Assembly: GCF_036884655.1 (NCBI RefSeq)
Contig: NC_088337.1
Coordinates: 33,462,501-33,526,500, forward strand
DNA length: 64,000 nt
Reading direction: 5' to 3'
Origin: Musa acuminata AAA Group
Taxonomy: Eukaryota; Streptophyta; Magnoliopsida; Zingiberales; Musaceae
In this document: piece after piece, positions 1 through 11,520 of the stretch
Position numbering within the stretch: the first letter of the stretch is position 1
Layout: each line of letters opens with the position of its first letter
Notes under the pieces: generated by a model
Told to the model about the DNA's origin: nothing
The model's input: only the letters and a program-made list of their open reading frames with translations
Database searches by the model: none
Position numbers and translations under genes: made by a program

Positions 1-1075
1 TTGACCTGTCTTATGGAGCCCGCGGTTAGAAGTCGTCCCTTCTCCTCACAGTCGCCCAGGCCTCCGTTGCGATGTACCGGTTAGCCCACTGGAGCATCTC
101 TAGCACCGTGGTGGGAGGTCGCACCGCGAGGGACCAGAGGAATCTGGAAGGTCGCAGGCCCATTATAAACGCTTTTGTTTGAGTCCGATGAGCAGTGTCG
201 CGGAGGGCTTTGGCCATGCATAGGCTACGAAGTGGAGCTCAAAGTCATTGGCGAGCTGGTTGAAGGAAGCAATCGTTCTGGTCTTCAAGCCGCCATACCA
301 CGTGTGGGCCGGCCCTCTTAGAGTGGTAGGAAACGCTCTGCACATCAGGGCATCAGAGGTTCCGTATAGCGTCATTTGGGCACGAAAAGCGGCTTCGTGG
401 TTTGCTGGGTCGGTAGAGCCATCGTAAGCATCCAGAGAGGGGAGCTGGAAGTCCGGGGGGACTGTCAGATCCCGTATCTTGGGCGTGAAGGGAGACCCTT
501 GGTGTGCGTCCTCCCCGAGCTCTCCCTTAGACCCACGAACATCTTTCTACACCTCGTCAAGTCACTGGCTAATGAAGCGCAACTGGGCCCGCAGGGAGTC
601 CGAAGAGGGTGCCTCGGATTCCGGGCGGGCGCTTGGGTTTGCCATCACTGGATCCCCGAGTGGGGTCGGTCAGACCCGAGGCGAAGTGGGGGGCTCCGAT
701 AGTATCATGTGGGCCCGAACGGGCGCCTTGCGTTGTCGTAGTGGTTCGATCGCGGGCGGGTGCGCCAGATGAGAAACGAGCGGGATAATGGTTTGCACCA
801 TTTCCATCAGAGCTCGGACTTGATGGGCGAGATCCTGAAAGGCCTCGGTGACACGGGCGTTGAGTCGGCTGGGGCGCCGTCGGGCGGCGACAAGCCCGGG
901 TCGTTGAATATTCGCCAATATCGTTCGGAGGTCGTGGTGGGGTGTTCGTCATGATGGTTTCCGTGCGGGGGATGTTCCCCCGAGGCTTCGGTCGGGTGTG
1001 ACCTCTTAGTCGTGGGCTCATCTGAGCCGCTCGGGTGATCACCCGACATTTCGGGCCCTCCTTCTAGCGTCAAAA
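1..1075 (-). pseudogene. Tat-type Ty3/gypsy gag fragment, cut by window edge
   Basis: This is the 5' part of a Ty3/gypsy gag gene read on the minus strand. Translation starts near 1049 and gives an acidic N-terminus with a YWRIFNDPG motif, close to YWRLFNDLG in the full Tat element at 36254-38597. Further pieces ([12 protein letters not shown] and GLRPSRFLWSL) match SDALMCRMFPTT and GLKPSRFFWSL of that element. The pieces lie in different frames, so the gag is frameshifted. It is clearly a relative of the second element but well diverged from it. A primer-binding-like stretch at about 1056-1074 separates it from the LTR. Pol, if present, would lie to the left of the window. Confidence 0.8.
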
Positions 1076-1620
1076 TGTTAGTGTAAACAACCTTAAGCCG
1101 TGGCCTCAGGACTGACGCGGTTGGATTCAAGTCCAAATGATGGGGATCTTCCCAAGATGGCCTTCAAGTCCGCCGACGTGGTCGAGTGCGGTGGTCGGGA
1201 CGGTGTCATTATCTCCTCAGGGCAGGAACTCCTCGCCTTCGCGTCCGGCGGGGTCCTTTGGCTTCGCACCAGCACAAAGGTTGGGCCGGGGTGCTCAGCC
1301 CGACCCCTCCGACGATCAAGTCAGATGATAGTGGAGGAAGTTTCATATGAATAAGTGTTTTTGTGTGTCTTTCCCTCTCTCTGATGAACGATAGGATATT
1401 TATAGGGAAGCTTACTGCTTCCTGAGCTGCCCGCTTACAGGGGGCAGGCTAGTAGCTTCTGACGCTTGGGATGGCGTGGCATGCAGAACGAAACTTGAGC
1501 AGGGTGTTTAATGTGCCTCGATCAACGTTCCAATCTGCATAGACCATGTGTTGTCGCGTCGATCGAGGCGTGAGGCATCATCTGACATCAGCCGAGTCTT
1601 ATCATAATAACTATCCTCAT
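1076..1620 (-). repeat. LTR (5' LTR, possibly truncated) of the left-edge Tat element
   Basis: In plus coordinates the LTR begins with TGTTAG at 1076, directly after the primer-binding-like sequence. It carries a minus-strand TATA motif (CTATAAATA, about 1391-1401) as expected for an LTR promoter. No matching CTAACA end is visible, and sequence typical of the CYP71A 3' flank begins at about 1620. The outer end of the LTR is therefore probably lost. The boundary is set by where the homology to the 3'-flank block starts. Confidence 0.6.
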
Positions 1621-1726
1621 GCGAGCAGATGAAAATATGACATAGTATGTGCTAGAATTAGAATTGTATGTGAAGTTTGTCTCGTACTTTACTAAAAAAT
1701 AAAATCTTATATATATATATATATAT

Positions 1727-1765
<39 letters not shown>

Positions 1766-1787
1766 CTTAGAGCTGCTGCTCCTCTTG
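1621..1787. repeat. Remnant of CYP71A 3' flank with (AT)n(AG)n microsatellite
   Basis: About 80 bp match block A (ATATGACATA...GTGCTAGAATT and what follows; compare 3850 and 14407). Then an AT tract (about 1710-1728) and an AG tract (about 1729-1762) lead into the stop codon of P450 copy 1. The rest of block A, about 900 bp in other units, is missing, so the Tat fragment abuts a truncated flank. Confidence 0.75.
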
Positions 1788-3626
1788 CTAAACACTCCAT
1801 GGTTTAGCAAGAAGATGCAGTCGTTGTTTTCTCTGGAGCACTAACCCAAAAGCCTCACTCATGTCCAAATCCTCCGTTGTCAATCCACCAGGCAACTCCC
1901 TATCAAAGTGATAAACCAGGGTTGCCATTGCGAGCTCTAAAGAGGCAATTGCAAAGCTCATTCCAGGACAAATTCTCCTTCCTGCTCCGAATGGAATGAA
2001 CTCGAAATCGTTTCCCTTGAAGTCCATTGCACCGTCCCCGATGAACCTCTCAGGTTTGAATTCGTCAGGTGCTTCCCAATGGCTTGGATCTCTGCTTATG
2101 GCCCATGCATTCACGATCACTCGTGTTTTCTTGGGAATGTTGTATCCTTGTATTTGACAATCCTCCATCAGCTCTCGTGGAACCAATAGCGGGACCGGCG
2201 GGTATAGACGTAATACTTCCTTGATGATGGCTTTCAGGTACACCATCTCGTCCAACTCCTCCTCTTTCACCGTTCCTTTTGTTCTGCTCGCTATCCCTCG
2301 CACTTGGTGTTGTAATTTTGCCATCATTCTTGGACTCCGGACGAGCTCCGCCATGGCGTACTCCAGGGCAACATATACGTCTCGGTAGCACCACTAAATA
2401 TATCCTGCAAGTCGATAATGTTGAAAAAATGAGATCGTTTGATGAATCTCAAAATAAACACTGCAAGATTGAAATAAGCACCACAATAAACCTAAATAGG
2501 GGGATGGGAGTAGTTTAGATTGCTCTAGTTTGGATGTAGCAATTTGGAGAGAGGGTTCCCCCTATCTCGTAAAAGAAATCGGTTCGCTATACTATATATA
2601 GTAACACGTGAAAATAATAATCACTTGCCTGAGGGCATAAGATACGAATATAATTAATACAATATGACAAACACACAGTGAACTCAAGAAAGTTATCTAC
2701 GTACATACATCACTCACTTTCGTATGAAACGAATTATAATTTGTCATTAGTTGTTATATGTGCTATCCATCAAAAAAGCAAGCAAATATTGGAACAATGA
2801 ATATATCACTTGTAATTTAGGACGAGGAAATCATACCATCAGAAGTGCCTTATGGTTTGTAATATGACAAACACACAGTGAACTCAAAAAAGTTATCAAC
2901 AGACATACATCACTCGCTTTCTTATGAAACGAATTATAATTTGTCATTAGTTATATGTGCTATCCGTATAAAAGCAAGCAAATATTGGAGCAATAAATAT
3001 ATCACTTATAATTTAGGACGACGAATCATACCATCAGAAGTGCCTTTATGGTTTGTGGAGTCAGGAGAGCATGATTCCCTCCTCGATCCTCCCGAAGAGA
3101 GAGCAGAACATCCACGTAGTCCCTCTCGCCATCATCACCTTCAGCTGATCGATCTTCGTGTTCTTGGATCACCCCATCAACCAAATCATCCCATCTCTTC
3201 TTGGTCTTCTTGGTTCTCTCCATAGAGCCAAACAATACATCTAGCCAACCCAGCCATGGGAAGTAGTCCCCCACGTAGAACTTGCCCAGTAGCACCGAAA
3301 ACTCCCGGATAAGCTCGCCGAACACCACGTTCCTCCCCTCTTCTCTGTTGAACTTCCTCGAAACAACTCGACATAACATATCGTTGGCGAAGGAGTAAAA
3401 GATCTCAGACATGTCGACGCTCGTCGTCGGCGAAGCTTGAGAGGAGATCTTCCGGATCATGAAACCCACTTCCTCCTGCCTAATGAGCCGATAAGACTGC
3501 ACTCTTGTGGAGCTCAAGAGGTGGAAGGCGCAGATCTTCCTGAGCTGCCTCCAGTGCTCACCGTGGGGCGAGAAGCCCAAGTCCTTGCACCCGTCGAAGA
3601 GGACTTTGGCCGGCTTTAGAACAGGC
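1788..3626 (-). pseudogene. Broken, chimeric CYP71A-like cytochrome P450 (copy 1)
   Basis: This is a two-exon P450 remnant: exon 2 at 1788-2404, exon 1 remnant at 3032-3626. Exon 2 keeps the K-helix KEVLR, the PERF motif and the haem loop PFGAGRRICPG. It has a one-base deletion just after the start of the I-helix region (about 2379) relative to copy 3, and an early TAG that removes the last residues of the protein. Exon 1 lacks the whole N-terminus: anchor, proline hinge and first third of the domain. Exon 2 and the adjoining intron match copy 3 (SPRMMAKL, EEELDEMVYL, PERFIGDG). The exon 1 remnant and its adjoining intron match copy 2 (LLGKFYVG, DDLVDGV). It therefore looks like the product of exchange between two paralogues. 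It is not expected to make an active enzyme. Confidence 0.9.
2660..3031. repeat. Duplicated intron segment including a partial splice-donor copy
   Basis: The intron of copy 1 contains the same roughly 200-bp segment twice, starting at about 2662 and about 2860. The first ends with a piece of exon 1 plus its donor site (about 2826-2859), which then jumps back into intron sequence. The first copy resembles the intron of CYP71A copy 3 and the second that of copy 4. This explains why this intron is 627 bp while the others are 458-474 bp. Confidence 0.8.
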
Positions 3627-3640
3627 CAAAGTCCTGTTCT
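3600..3640. repeat. Nested short inverted repeats at the pseudogene breakpoint
   Basis: AGGACTTTGGCC at 3600-3611 is repeated as its exact reverse complement at 3624-3635. AGAACAGG at 3618-3625 pairs with CCTGTTCT at 3633-3640. The first arm is normal P450 exon sequence shared with the other copies. The second arm exists only here, exactly where homology to exon 1 ends. Confidence 0.85.
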
Positions 3641-4678
3641 ACTAGTGAGGATGACAACGATAATAGAGGAAGAGGAGAGGGGAGAAGAGGCAAGGGTGAT
3701 GGCTAGGAGGACAATGTCAACTTTTAGAAAATAAATAAATGTTCAATAAGAATTTTTTTAAAAAATAAAACTAACTAAGATTTTCTCAAAATAAAAAAAC
3801 TTTTCTTTAAAAAATTACCTTATAGAAAATGGGCGGGCAGATGAAAAAATGACATAATATGTGCTAGAATATTATGTCATACATAATATTATGCTAGAAT
3901 ATAAAATGACCTTATATAAATTGGAATCGTATGTGAAGTTTGTCTCATACTTTACTATATATATAAAAAAAAATCTTCTTCATAACGGGCAGGCAGATTG
4001 GAACTTTTTTTCTTCTTCCTTCCTGAGAATGCAAATGGGTTTTTGTCGTAAACTATTAGATCAATAGTAAAACAGATAATAAATTTAAAAATAAATTAGA
4101 AAAGAAAAGTTAGCTTATGTTGTCGAGTACAAGTTTATAAATTAAAAATAAAATAAAATTTATTAATGACAAGCATATATATAAATTAAAAAATAAGAAT
4201 ATCCTCTGTCACTACATAGTTTCCAATGATCTTTCGAGATTCAACTCATACTATCGCAAGGACAACGAATATGCACACACATGAACACAAACTTTAGTTC
4301 TCTCTTCTATTTTCAAAGCTTATGAAATTTTAATCTCATTATAAAGGATACTCTCACTTTAAAGTGTCAAAGGAGAAGGATTGTTTAAAAGTTCTTGAGA
4401 TTTTGCATGTCTCCCTCGATAGGAAATAAAAACCTTGCAGAAATTTACCTCCATTTGTTTGATGGTACTCCTTCAGCTTCAAACATTGGCATTTGAGCGA
4501 AAGGATCACATCGGTATCACCCTCTCCCTTTCTCATCCACAATAAGTAATGTCGTATATTAGCTTTATTAGGATAATTGGCCGTAAGAGACCAATTCTGA
4601 ACGGACTACTAAAACTACAAACATCCATGTTTTTGTCCAGATCAAAGCATACAAGGATAAATATTTTTCACTTCTTGC

Positions 4679-4710
<32 letters not shown>

Positions 4711-4769
4711 GATAGATAGATAGATAGATAGATAGAAAGATAGATAGAGAGAGTGAGAGAGTGAGTGAG
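3641..4769. repeat. CYP71A 3'-flank block A, copy 1
   Basis: This AT-rich non-coding block lies 3' of CYP71A copy 2 and recurs at about 14200-15313, 20237-20971 and, truncated, at about 27150-27618. It begins with a GA-rich stretch (3645-3730) also found at 14200-14285. It ends with an AT tract (about 4678-4707) followed by GATA repeats (about 4708-4740), within 35 bp of the gene's stop codon. A 62-codon ORF on the minus strand (4354-4542) recurs in the other copies, but I see no sign that it is a gene. Confidence 0.85.
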
Positions 4770-6818
4770 TTAGAGGTGCTGCTCCTCTTGTCCAATACTC
4801 CATGGTTTAGCAACAAGATGCAGTCTTTGTTTTCTCTGGAGCACTACCCCAAAAGCCTCACTCATGTCCAAATCCTCCCTTGTCAATCCACCAGGCAACT
4901 CCCAATCAAAGTGATAAACCAGGGTTGCCAGTGCGAGCTCTAAAGAGGCATTTGCAAAGCCCATTCCAGGACAAATTCTCCTTCCTGCTCCGAATGGAAT
5001 GAACTCGAAATCGTTTCCTTTGAAGTCCATTGCACCGTCCCCCATGAACCTCTCAGGTTTGAATTCGTCAGGTGCTTCCCAATGGCTTGGATCTCTGCTT
5101 ATGGCCCACGCGTTCACGATCACTCGTGTTTTCTTGGGAATGTTGTATCCTTGTATTTGACAATCCTCCATTAGCTCTCGTGGAAGCAATAGCGGGGCCG
5201 GCGGGTACAGACGTAATACTTCCTTGATGATGGCTTTCAGGTAGGCCATCTCGTCCAAATCCTCCTCTTTCACCGTTCCTTTTGTTCTGCTCGCTATCCC
5301 TCGCACTTGGTGTTGTAATTTTGCCATCATTCTTGGATTCCGGAGGAGCTCCGCCATGGCGTACTCCAGGGTAACATATGATGTCTCGGTACCACCACTG
5401 AATATATCCTGCAAGTCGATAATGTTTAAAAAATGAGATCATTTGATGAATCTCAAAATAAACACTGCAAGATTGTAGTATCCACATTTCTCACGGATGA
5501 AATAAGCACCACAATAAACCTAAATAGGGGGATGGGAGTAGTTTAGATTGCTCTTGTTTGGATGTAGCAATTTGGAGAGAGGGTTCCCTATCTTGTAAAA
5601 GAAATTGGTTCACTATACTCGTAGTAACACGTGAAAAATAATAATACGCCACAATAGCGTACAACAAACACACACTTGCCTGAGGGCATAACATTCGAAT
5701 ATAATTAATACAATATGACAAACACACAGTGAACTCAAGAAAGTTATCAACAGACATACATCACTCGCTTTCTTATGAAACGAATTATAATTTGTCATTA
5801 GTTTTATGTGCTATCCGTATAAAAGCAAGCAAATATTGGAGCAATAAATATATCACATATAATTTAGGACGACGAATCATACCATCAGAAGTGCCTTTAT
5901 GGTTTGTGGAGTCAGGAGAGCATGATTCCCTCCTGGATCCTCCCGAAGAGAGAGCAGAACATCCACGAAGTCCTTCTCGCCGTCATCACCTTCAGCTGAT
6001 CGATCTTCGTGTTCTTGGATCACCCCATCAACCAAATCATCCCATCTCTTCTTGGTCTTCTTGGATCTCTCCATAGAGCCAAACAATACATCTAGCCAAC
6101 CCAGCCATGGGAAGTAGTCCCCCACGTAGAACTTGCCCAGTAGCACCGAAAACTCCCGGATAAGCTCGCCGAACACCACGTTCCTCCCCTCTTCTCTGTT
6201 GAACTTCCCCGAAACAACTCGACATAACATATCGTTGGCGAAGGAGTAAAAGATCTCAGACATGTCGACGCTCGTCGTCGGCGAAGCTTGAGAGGAGATC
6301 TTCCGGATCATGAAACCCACTTCCTCCTGCCTAATGAGCCGATAAGACTGCACTCTTGTGGAGCTCAAGAGGTGGAAGGCGCAGATCTTCCTGAGCTGCC
6401 TCCAGTGCTCACCGTGGGGCGAGAAGCCCAAGTCCTTGCACCCGTCGAAGAGGACTTTGGCCGGCTTTAGAACAGGCCGGCTGGCAAAGACTTGATCGTG
6501 GTTGCGCATGACATCTCGGGCGCCATCCGGCGACGAGACCACGAGGGTTGGCACCTGACCCAAGTGCAGCAGCATGAGGGGGCCATGCTTCTGCGACAGG
6601 GCGTGGAGGGAGCGGTGAGGGTGCGAGCCGAGTTGATGGAAGTTGCCTATGAAGGGAAGCTTGGGCGGGGAAGGGGGCATGCCATGGGTCCTTGCACGGA
6701 GGTTGTTTCTTTTGAGTCCTAGACGGAGCAGCAGTAGTAAAGAGAGAGGTAGGATGAGTATGATGAAGAGTGTAGGCAGTGGAGATGAGGGAAGGAGAAG
6801 AGGCATCGAGGAAGACAT
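4770..6818 (-). CDS. CYP71A-like cytochrome P450, copy 2 (two exons, intact)
   Basis: Exon 1 is 5883-6818 and exon 2 is 4770-5408, joined in phase 0 across a 474-bp intron with GT (5881-5882) and AG (5409-5410) ends. The 524-residue product has a hydrophobic anchor (about residues 13-33) and a proline hinge PPSPPKLPFIG (about 48-58). The I-helix is SGGTET (316-321), the K-helix ExxR is E375/R378, PERF is at 430-433, and the haem loop PFGAGRRICPG carries Cys458. It should be an ER-anchored monooxygenase using a P450 reductase. CYP71A members act in specialised metabolism; the substrate cannot be read from sequence. Upstream in-frame codons exist, but 6818 is the ATG nearest the anchor. The 3' UTR would contain the AT/GATA microsatellite. 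Confidence 0.93.
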
Positions 6819-8232
6819 TGCCGTGATTCCTAGTTGTTGTTGCTCCAAACAAACTCCAGTCGGGACGGGACGTTCCAACGCATTGCTATTTGTGGTGATA
6901 GCTAAGAAGTTCCGACTTGAGTGTCTTTCCCAGTAGGTCCTACACACCCAAGTCTTTTGAAATCACAAGTTTTCCGTATTGCGTTAGACCCATCAGTCAA
7001 ATCACCCCCATTCGACATTGTGAAGAGTGATGTCGTCGATGACTAGGATCTAAACGAACCACAGGAGGAATACACCATCAGCCATGTCCTTGGTGTCGTG
7101 GAGGATAAATATGTCCCCGAGAGAATCGTGATGAGGAGGCTACAGAGATATCCTCCGTCACAATCTGCGTGGAAGTTTGCTGATCCCAGTCCTGCAAGGA
7201 TTAGATGATGCAGAAACAATAATACGCATCAGAGTCCTAAATGAAACCACCGAAATTTTGACAAAAGAAAGCATTAGGTGGAGTTATATATGGCTGATAT
7301 TGGAATTTGATCTTCCTATCCCACAAATTATTCATCATGCCATTCATTCATTTCCGATTTACAGTAAGAAATTTTGTCAGCCTAAAACAAAATTGATCGC
7401 GATAGATCACAAGGAGGATAATGTCATCTTTAAAAAAAAAAATATATTCTACGAAAATTTTTGAAAATATTGATGCTAACTAAAAATTTCAAAATATTTT
7501 TTATTCAAAAATTATCCTTAAAAAAATGGATAGACAGAAGAAGATGAAGACTCGACATAACTAACTATTATGTGATAGAATTAGAGTTGTAAGTGAATTT
7601 TATCTTATACTTGACTGAAAAAAATGGTATGAAGCTCCATTATTATCTCTCATAATTAATCCTTTTTAGGTAAAAATAATATTTTTTTAGAGAAAAATCA
7701 TCCTAACCATTTATTTTATGATAATCTTCAATAATTGAGACCACATTGTTGATTGGGTAGATAATTATCAAATCACATGACCCCATTTGTTTGTCCTCTC
7801 ACGTTTATATCTTGGCCGCCACACAGTAGTTCACATCATATGACAGCTTACCAATCAAGCCAAGAAAAAAAATTATGTCGAGCCTCATCCGTAATAGTGA
7901 AATGGAATAGGCAAAAACTTGTTTCCAACGTTTCAACGAATCGATAATTAGAAAAGAAATATGCTTTGCGTCAATTTGTCGTGGCCTCCACGGGAGACAA
8001 AACAGATAATGTTCCATAGGATTCGAAGGGCTCGTATGTGACAACTTTAATTATATGAAGATGTTATGCATACATACGTTCTTAACAACTCACAAACTTG
8101 AACCATTACCAAGTTAATATTATACATACATCACCGAGTTTCCATTAAACGGATCAGCGGCAAACCCAAAGAAACATATGAATTCCAACAGACGTACTTT
8201 TCACGCACTAATCATCTGATTCTTGCCAACTT
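6819..8232. repeat. CYP71A 5'-flank block B (copy 1), then CYP71D 3' flank G
   Basis: From about 6850 to 7960 this is block B, recurring at about 17365-18440, 23055-24190, 39776-40940 and partly 44260-44430. It opens with GACGGGACGTTCCAA and is AT-rich and non-coding. From about 7965 to 8232 it becomes block G, which lies 3' of the CYP71D-like gene and recurs at about 44520-44791. The promoter of CYP71A copy 2 must lie in the left part, but I could not place a convincing TATA box. Confidence 0.8.
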
Positions 8233-9834
8233 TCAGATAGTAGCGGGGACAGGAATTCTTGAAGTAGCAAGCAACTTTAGCTCGGTTTGCCTTGGTACAA
8301 GGACTGCCATCTTCTCACGCATGTCGAGCTCCTCGGGTTTCATTCCACTGGGAAGCTTCCAGTCGAAGTGGAAGAGGAGATTAGCCAGGGCGAGCTCCAC
8401 CACGGTCAGCCCGAAGTCGATCGCCGGGCAGATCCTTCGGCCAGCTCCGAACGGCAAGTACTCGAAGTCGAATCCCTTGAAATCTATGGAACTCCCTTCG
8501 AACCTCTCCGGCTTGAAGCTCTCGGCGTCGTCCCAGTACTGCGGATCCCTGCAGATCGCCCATGCATTGACGAAGACGCGAGTGCCTGCTTCTATCTTGT
8601 AGCCCATCACTTCGCTGGTCTCCCTGCATAATCTTGGTAACAGCGGGAGTGATGGGTGAAGCCTTAGCGTCTCTTTGATAATTAGCTTCATGTAGTTTAG
8701 CTTATCCATGTCACTCTCTTCGACCCTGTTCTTTCCTTTCAGAGTTTCCCTCACTTCCTTGTGCGCTCTCTCCATGATCCAGGGGTGCCTGATCAGCTCC
8801 GACATGGCCCATTCAACGACGGTCGATGAGAACTCGGTGCCCCCCACGAACATGTCCTGCGCGCGCCAAGGACGACGAGATCGTTACACAAGAATACTTG
8901 ATTAGCATTAGTATGACAGGAGTTGATCCGGCCTCACCAATATCGCAGCCTTTATATTGTCCATCGTCAAGGGAATTTCCAGCTGCGGATCGTCCTTAAG
9001 CCTCAGCAGCACGTCGACCAAGTCCTCCACTCGCCCACCATCGTCGCCCGTGACGGCATCATCCTGGTGCTCCTTGAGAATCTCGTCTAGGACCTCATCA
9101 ATCTGATGGTGAAGCCGGTGCATGTGTGACATGCCACCGGTGAGGACGTCAAGGAACTTGAGCGACGGAAACGTGTCGGCCAAGCAGAAACCTCCTAGGA
9201 CATGGCACGTATCCTTGACGATCGAGACGAAACACTCTCGATGCTCACGGTGTTTACCGAACGCCGCTCGGCAGGTGATGGCGTTGGCAAGACGGAACAG
9301 CTTGTCGCTGAGGTTGACGGGTGCTGTTCCCGACTTGGAGATGTCTCTCATCAGTTCATGGGTCAGTTCCGTCCTGATGGAGGAGAAGGATCGGGTGCGC
9401 TTGCCGGCGAGCAGCTCCGTGAAACAGAGCCGGCGCATCTGCTTCCAGTAAGGACCGAAGGGGGACCAGCCGATGTCGGAGGCGCCATATAGAACGATCT
9501 GCGTTGCGGCGAGCGCGGGACGGGAAGCGAAGTTGTCACCATGTTTCTGTAAGATCTCCTCGGCGGCTTCGCGTGAGGAGGCGACCGCGACGTCCACCTG
9601 GCCGATCCTGACGAGCATGAGGGGGCCGTGCTTGCGAGCGAGGTGGCGGAGTGCGCGGAAGGGCAGCTGCCCGACCAGGTGGTGCATGCCTCCGATGAGA
9701 GGCAGATTCCAAGGGCCGGGGGGAAGTCTGGCGTTTGGGCCTTTGAACTTGGCGAACCATTTCTTCGTCAAGACGAGGAAGAAGAGGAGGGAGCAGAGGA
9801 AGATGGGCATGGAAGGGAGTTGAAGCAGATCCAT
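8233..9834 (-). CDS. CYP71D-like cytochrome P450, copy 1 (two exons, intact)
   Basis: Exon 1 is 8938-9834 and exon 2 is 8233-8856, phase 0, with a short 81-bp GT-AG intron. The 506-residue product has an N-terminal anchor (LPSMPIFLCSLLFFLVL), the hinge LPPGPWNLPLIG, WKQMRRLC in helix C, K-helix E361/R364, PERF (415-418) and haem loop PFGAGRRICPA with Cys442. Two departures stand out. The I-helix reads GGTEFS, with Phe308 where P450s usually have the oxygen-activating Thr. The last glycine of the haem signature is Ala, which other CYP71/CYP83 enzymes tolerate. The ORF is otherwise undamaged. The product should be an ER monooxygenase or a P450 with altered oxygen chemistry. Confidence 0.93.
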
Positions 9835-10454
9835 GAAGTGGATGCGAAGGTGAAGACACCTGCGTCAAAAGCCATTTTTGGGCATCTTATAATGGTTGGG
9901 GCAATCGCATGGTGCTGTGTGCGGAAGATTTTAACATGCTCTGTAAACCTCATGGTGACACATGGAAACTGGTTGGTGTGTCCAAGTCACAAATCTTTTG
10001 GCGACGGCATCAATCAGAAACAATCTATTTGGATGCATCCATCCGTATCAACAGTAAGTCAATCAAAGACGGACCATGCGAATACGGTTGGATCTCCAAT
10101 ATCGACTGTCTATGCGCCAGCATCCATATCGGCTATCTCCATTTCAACGTCGCTATGTTTGCCATATTTGTGTGGGTCTCTCAAGGCATAGAAGCATGGT
10201 ACGAGGGTACTCTCCTTACAAAAAGATGTTATTATTACTTTCGCCTTTATCGATCTGGCTCTTTGTCATGTTCTGAATTGGGTAATTTTTTCTCTCTTTT
10301 TCTCTCTTTTCTAATCATTACAACAGAAAGAAACATCTCTGCTGACCTTTCAAAATAATCGTCACGGTTTTCTCGTGCCATATATTTAATTCTATTTATA
10401 TCCTTTTCTCTTCTTCCCACTAGATGATTAATTAAAACCAGCGTCCGGGCTTCC

Positions 10455-10490
<36 letters not shown>

Positions 10491-11089
10491 AACAATGATT
10501 TCCGCATGAAATGTATTTAATGATAGCCGGAGCTTCTCCTGTTGGTCTTTCGAAGGGATTTTCAACTTAAGACTGCTGGCTGGTCCTCCGTTGTCTATAA
10601 ATTTATCATATTTACTGTGTTGAAAATTAAATTAAAATGAGGAGGGCCGACTCGTGCAATAATGCATGCTTTGGGTTTGATTGGTTTCTGATGTGTGACC
10701 AAAGCAACCGATGTGCTAAAAAAATGAGGAGGGCCGACATTTCGGGACTCGATCAACAGATTACTGATTCGGAGATATCGTGGGAAGTTGGCAGATCCGC
10801 AAACAGCAGCTGCAGTGATACCAAACTTGATTGGATGACCCAACGACGGACGGATAGCTTCGCCCTCCATCCCCTTTGATAGGAAATATTTCACCGCTTG
10901 AGAGTTGGAATGACCCAACACGCATATGCGGCAAGAACGATCGAGCTAGCATATTATCATCGACTTAGTTGAGATTACTAAAGTCGTCAAGTATCATTAC
11001 GATTAAGTTATAGACTTAACTGAGAGGATGAGAAGACTGTCATGCAGCAAATGTTTCCATATGCGGACTTATCACATCAATGTTTAATT
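9835..11089. repeat. CYP71D 5'-flank block D, copy 1
   Basis: The stretch 9835-10230 matches the flank of the other CYP71D-like gene (46394-46700) and, inverted, 39590-39774. It carries about 35 bp extra next to the TATA region. An AT tract lies at about 10459-10487. The stretch 10620-10890 is a diverged relative of the inverted-repeat arm sequence around 47000. It carries about 36 extra bases (about 10755-10790) at the place where the Tat element inserted in the other arm. No gene is visible. Confidence 0.75.
9885..9894 (-). promoter_or_regulatory. TATA box of CYP71D-like copy 1
   Basis: On the minus strand the sequence reads CCATTATAAGA, with TTATAA at 9887-9892, 53 bp before the ATG. The same element is kept at the same distance in CYP71D-like copy 2, so it is a good core-promoter candidate. 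Confidence 0.6.
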
Positions 11090-11520
11090 CGAGCTCACCG
11101 AGATCACGGCCTTTACGTTGTCGGTCGTGATGAGAATTTCAGCAGCACATCGACCAAGTCCACCTCGTCGACACGCTCACTGTTGCTCGTGGTGGCCTCT
11201 AACCTCGTGCTCTTTGATTATCTCGCCCGGGATGTCATTCGTTTGTCGGCGTATGTGCTGTATCTTCGACATGGAACCCGTGAGGATGTCGAGAAAGTTG
11301 AGCGATGGAAATGTGTCGGCCAACCACAAGCCACCGAGCAGTTCGAACGTCTCCTTGATGATCGTGACGAACCTCTCTCGGCAATCCCATCGTTTGCCAA
11401 ACGCCGCTCGGCAAACGATGGCATTGCTGAGACCGAACAGCTTCTCGCGAGGAGAAGGATCGGATGCACAGAGGTTTTGGATTTCGGCCTTTGGACTTAG
11501 TGAATCCTATCGGGGATGGA
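11090..11520 (-). pseudogene. CYP71D-like P450 fragment with internal deletion
   Basis: Minus-strand translation in shifting frames recovers the later part of a CYP71D-like exon 1: LSNAIVCRAAFGKRW, LGGLWLADTFPSL and LDILTG. At about 11460 this is joined directly to a bit of the N-terminal hinge region. The same hinge sequence begins the fragment at 24450-24623. The middle of the exon and all of exon 2 are missing. Confidence 0.8.

Noticed and set aside
8287..9823. Plus-strand ORFs opposite the P450 exons (also at the other P450 genes)
   Set aside because: They are shadows of GC-rich minus-strand coding sequence, with no independent motifs and broken by the introns.
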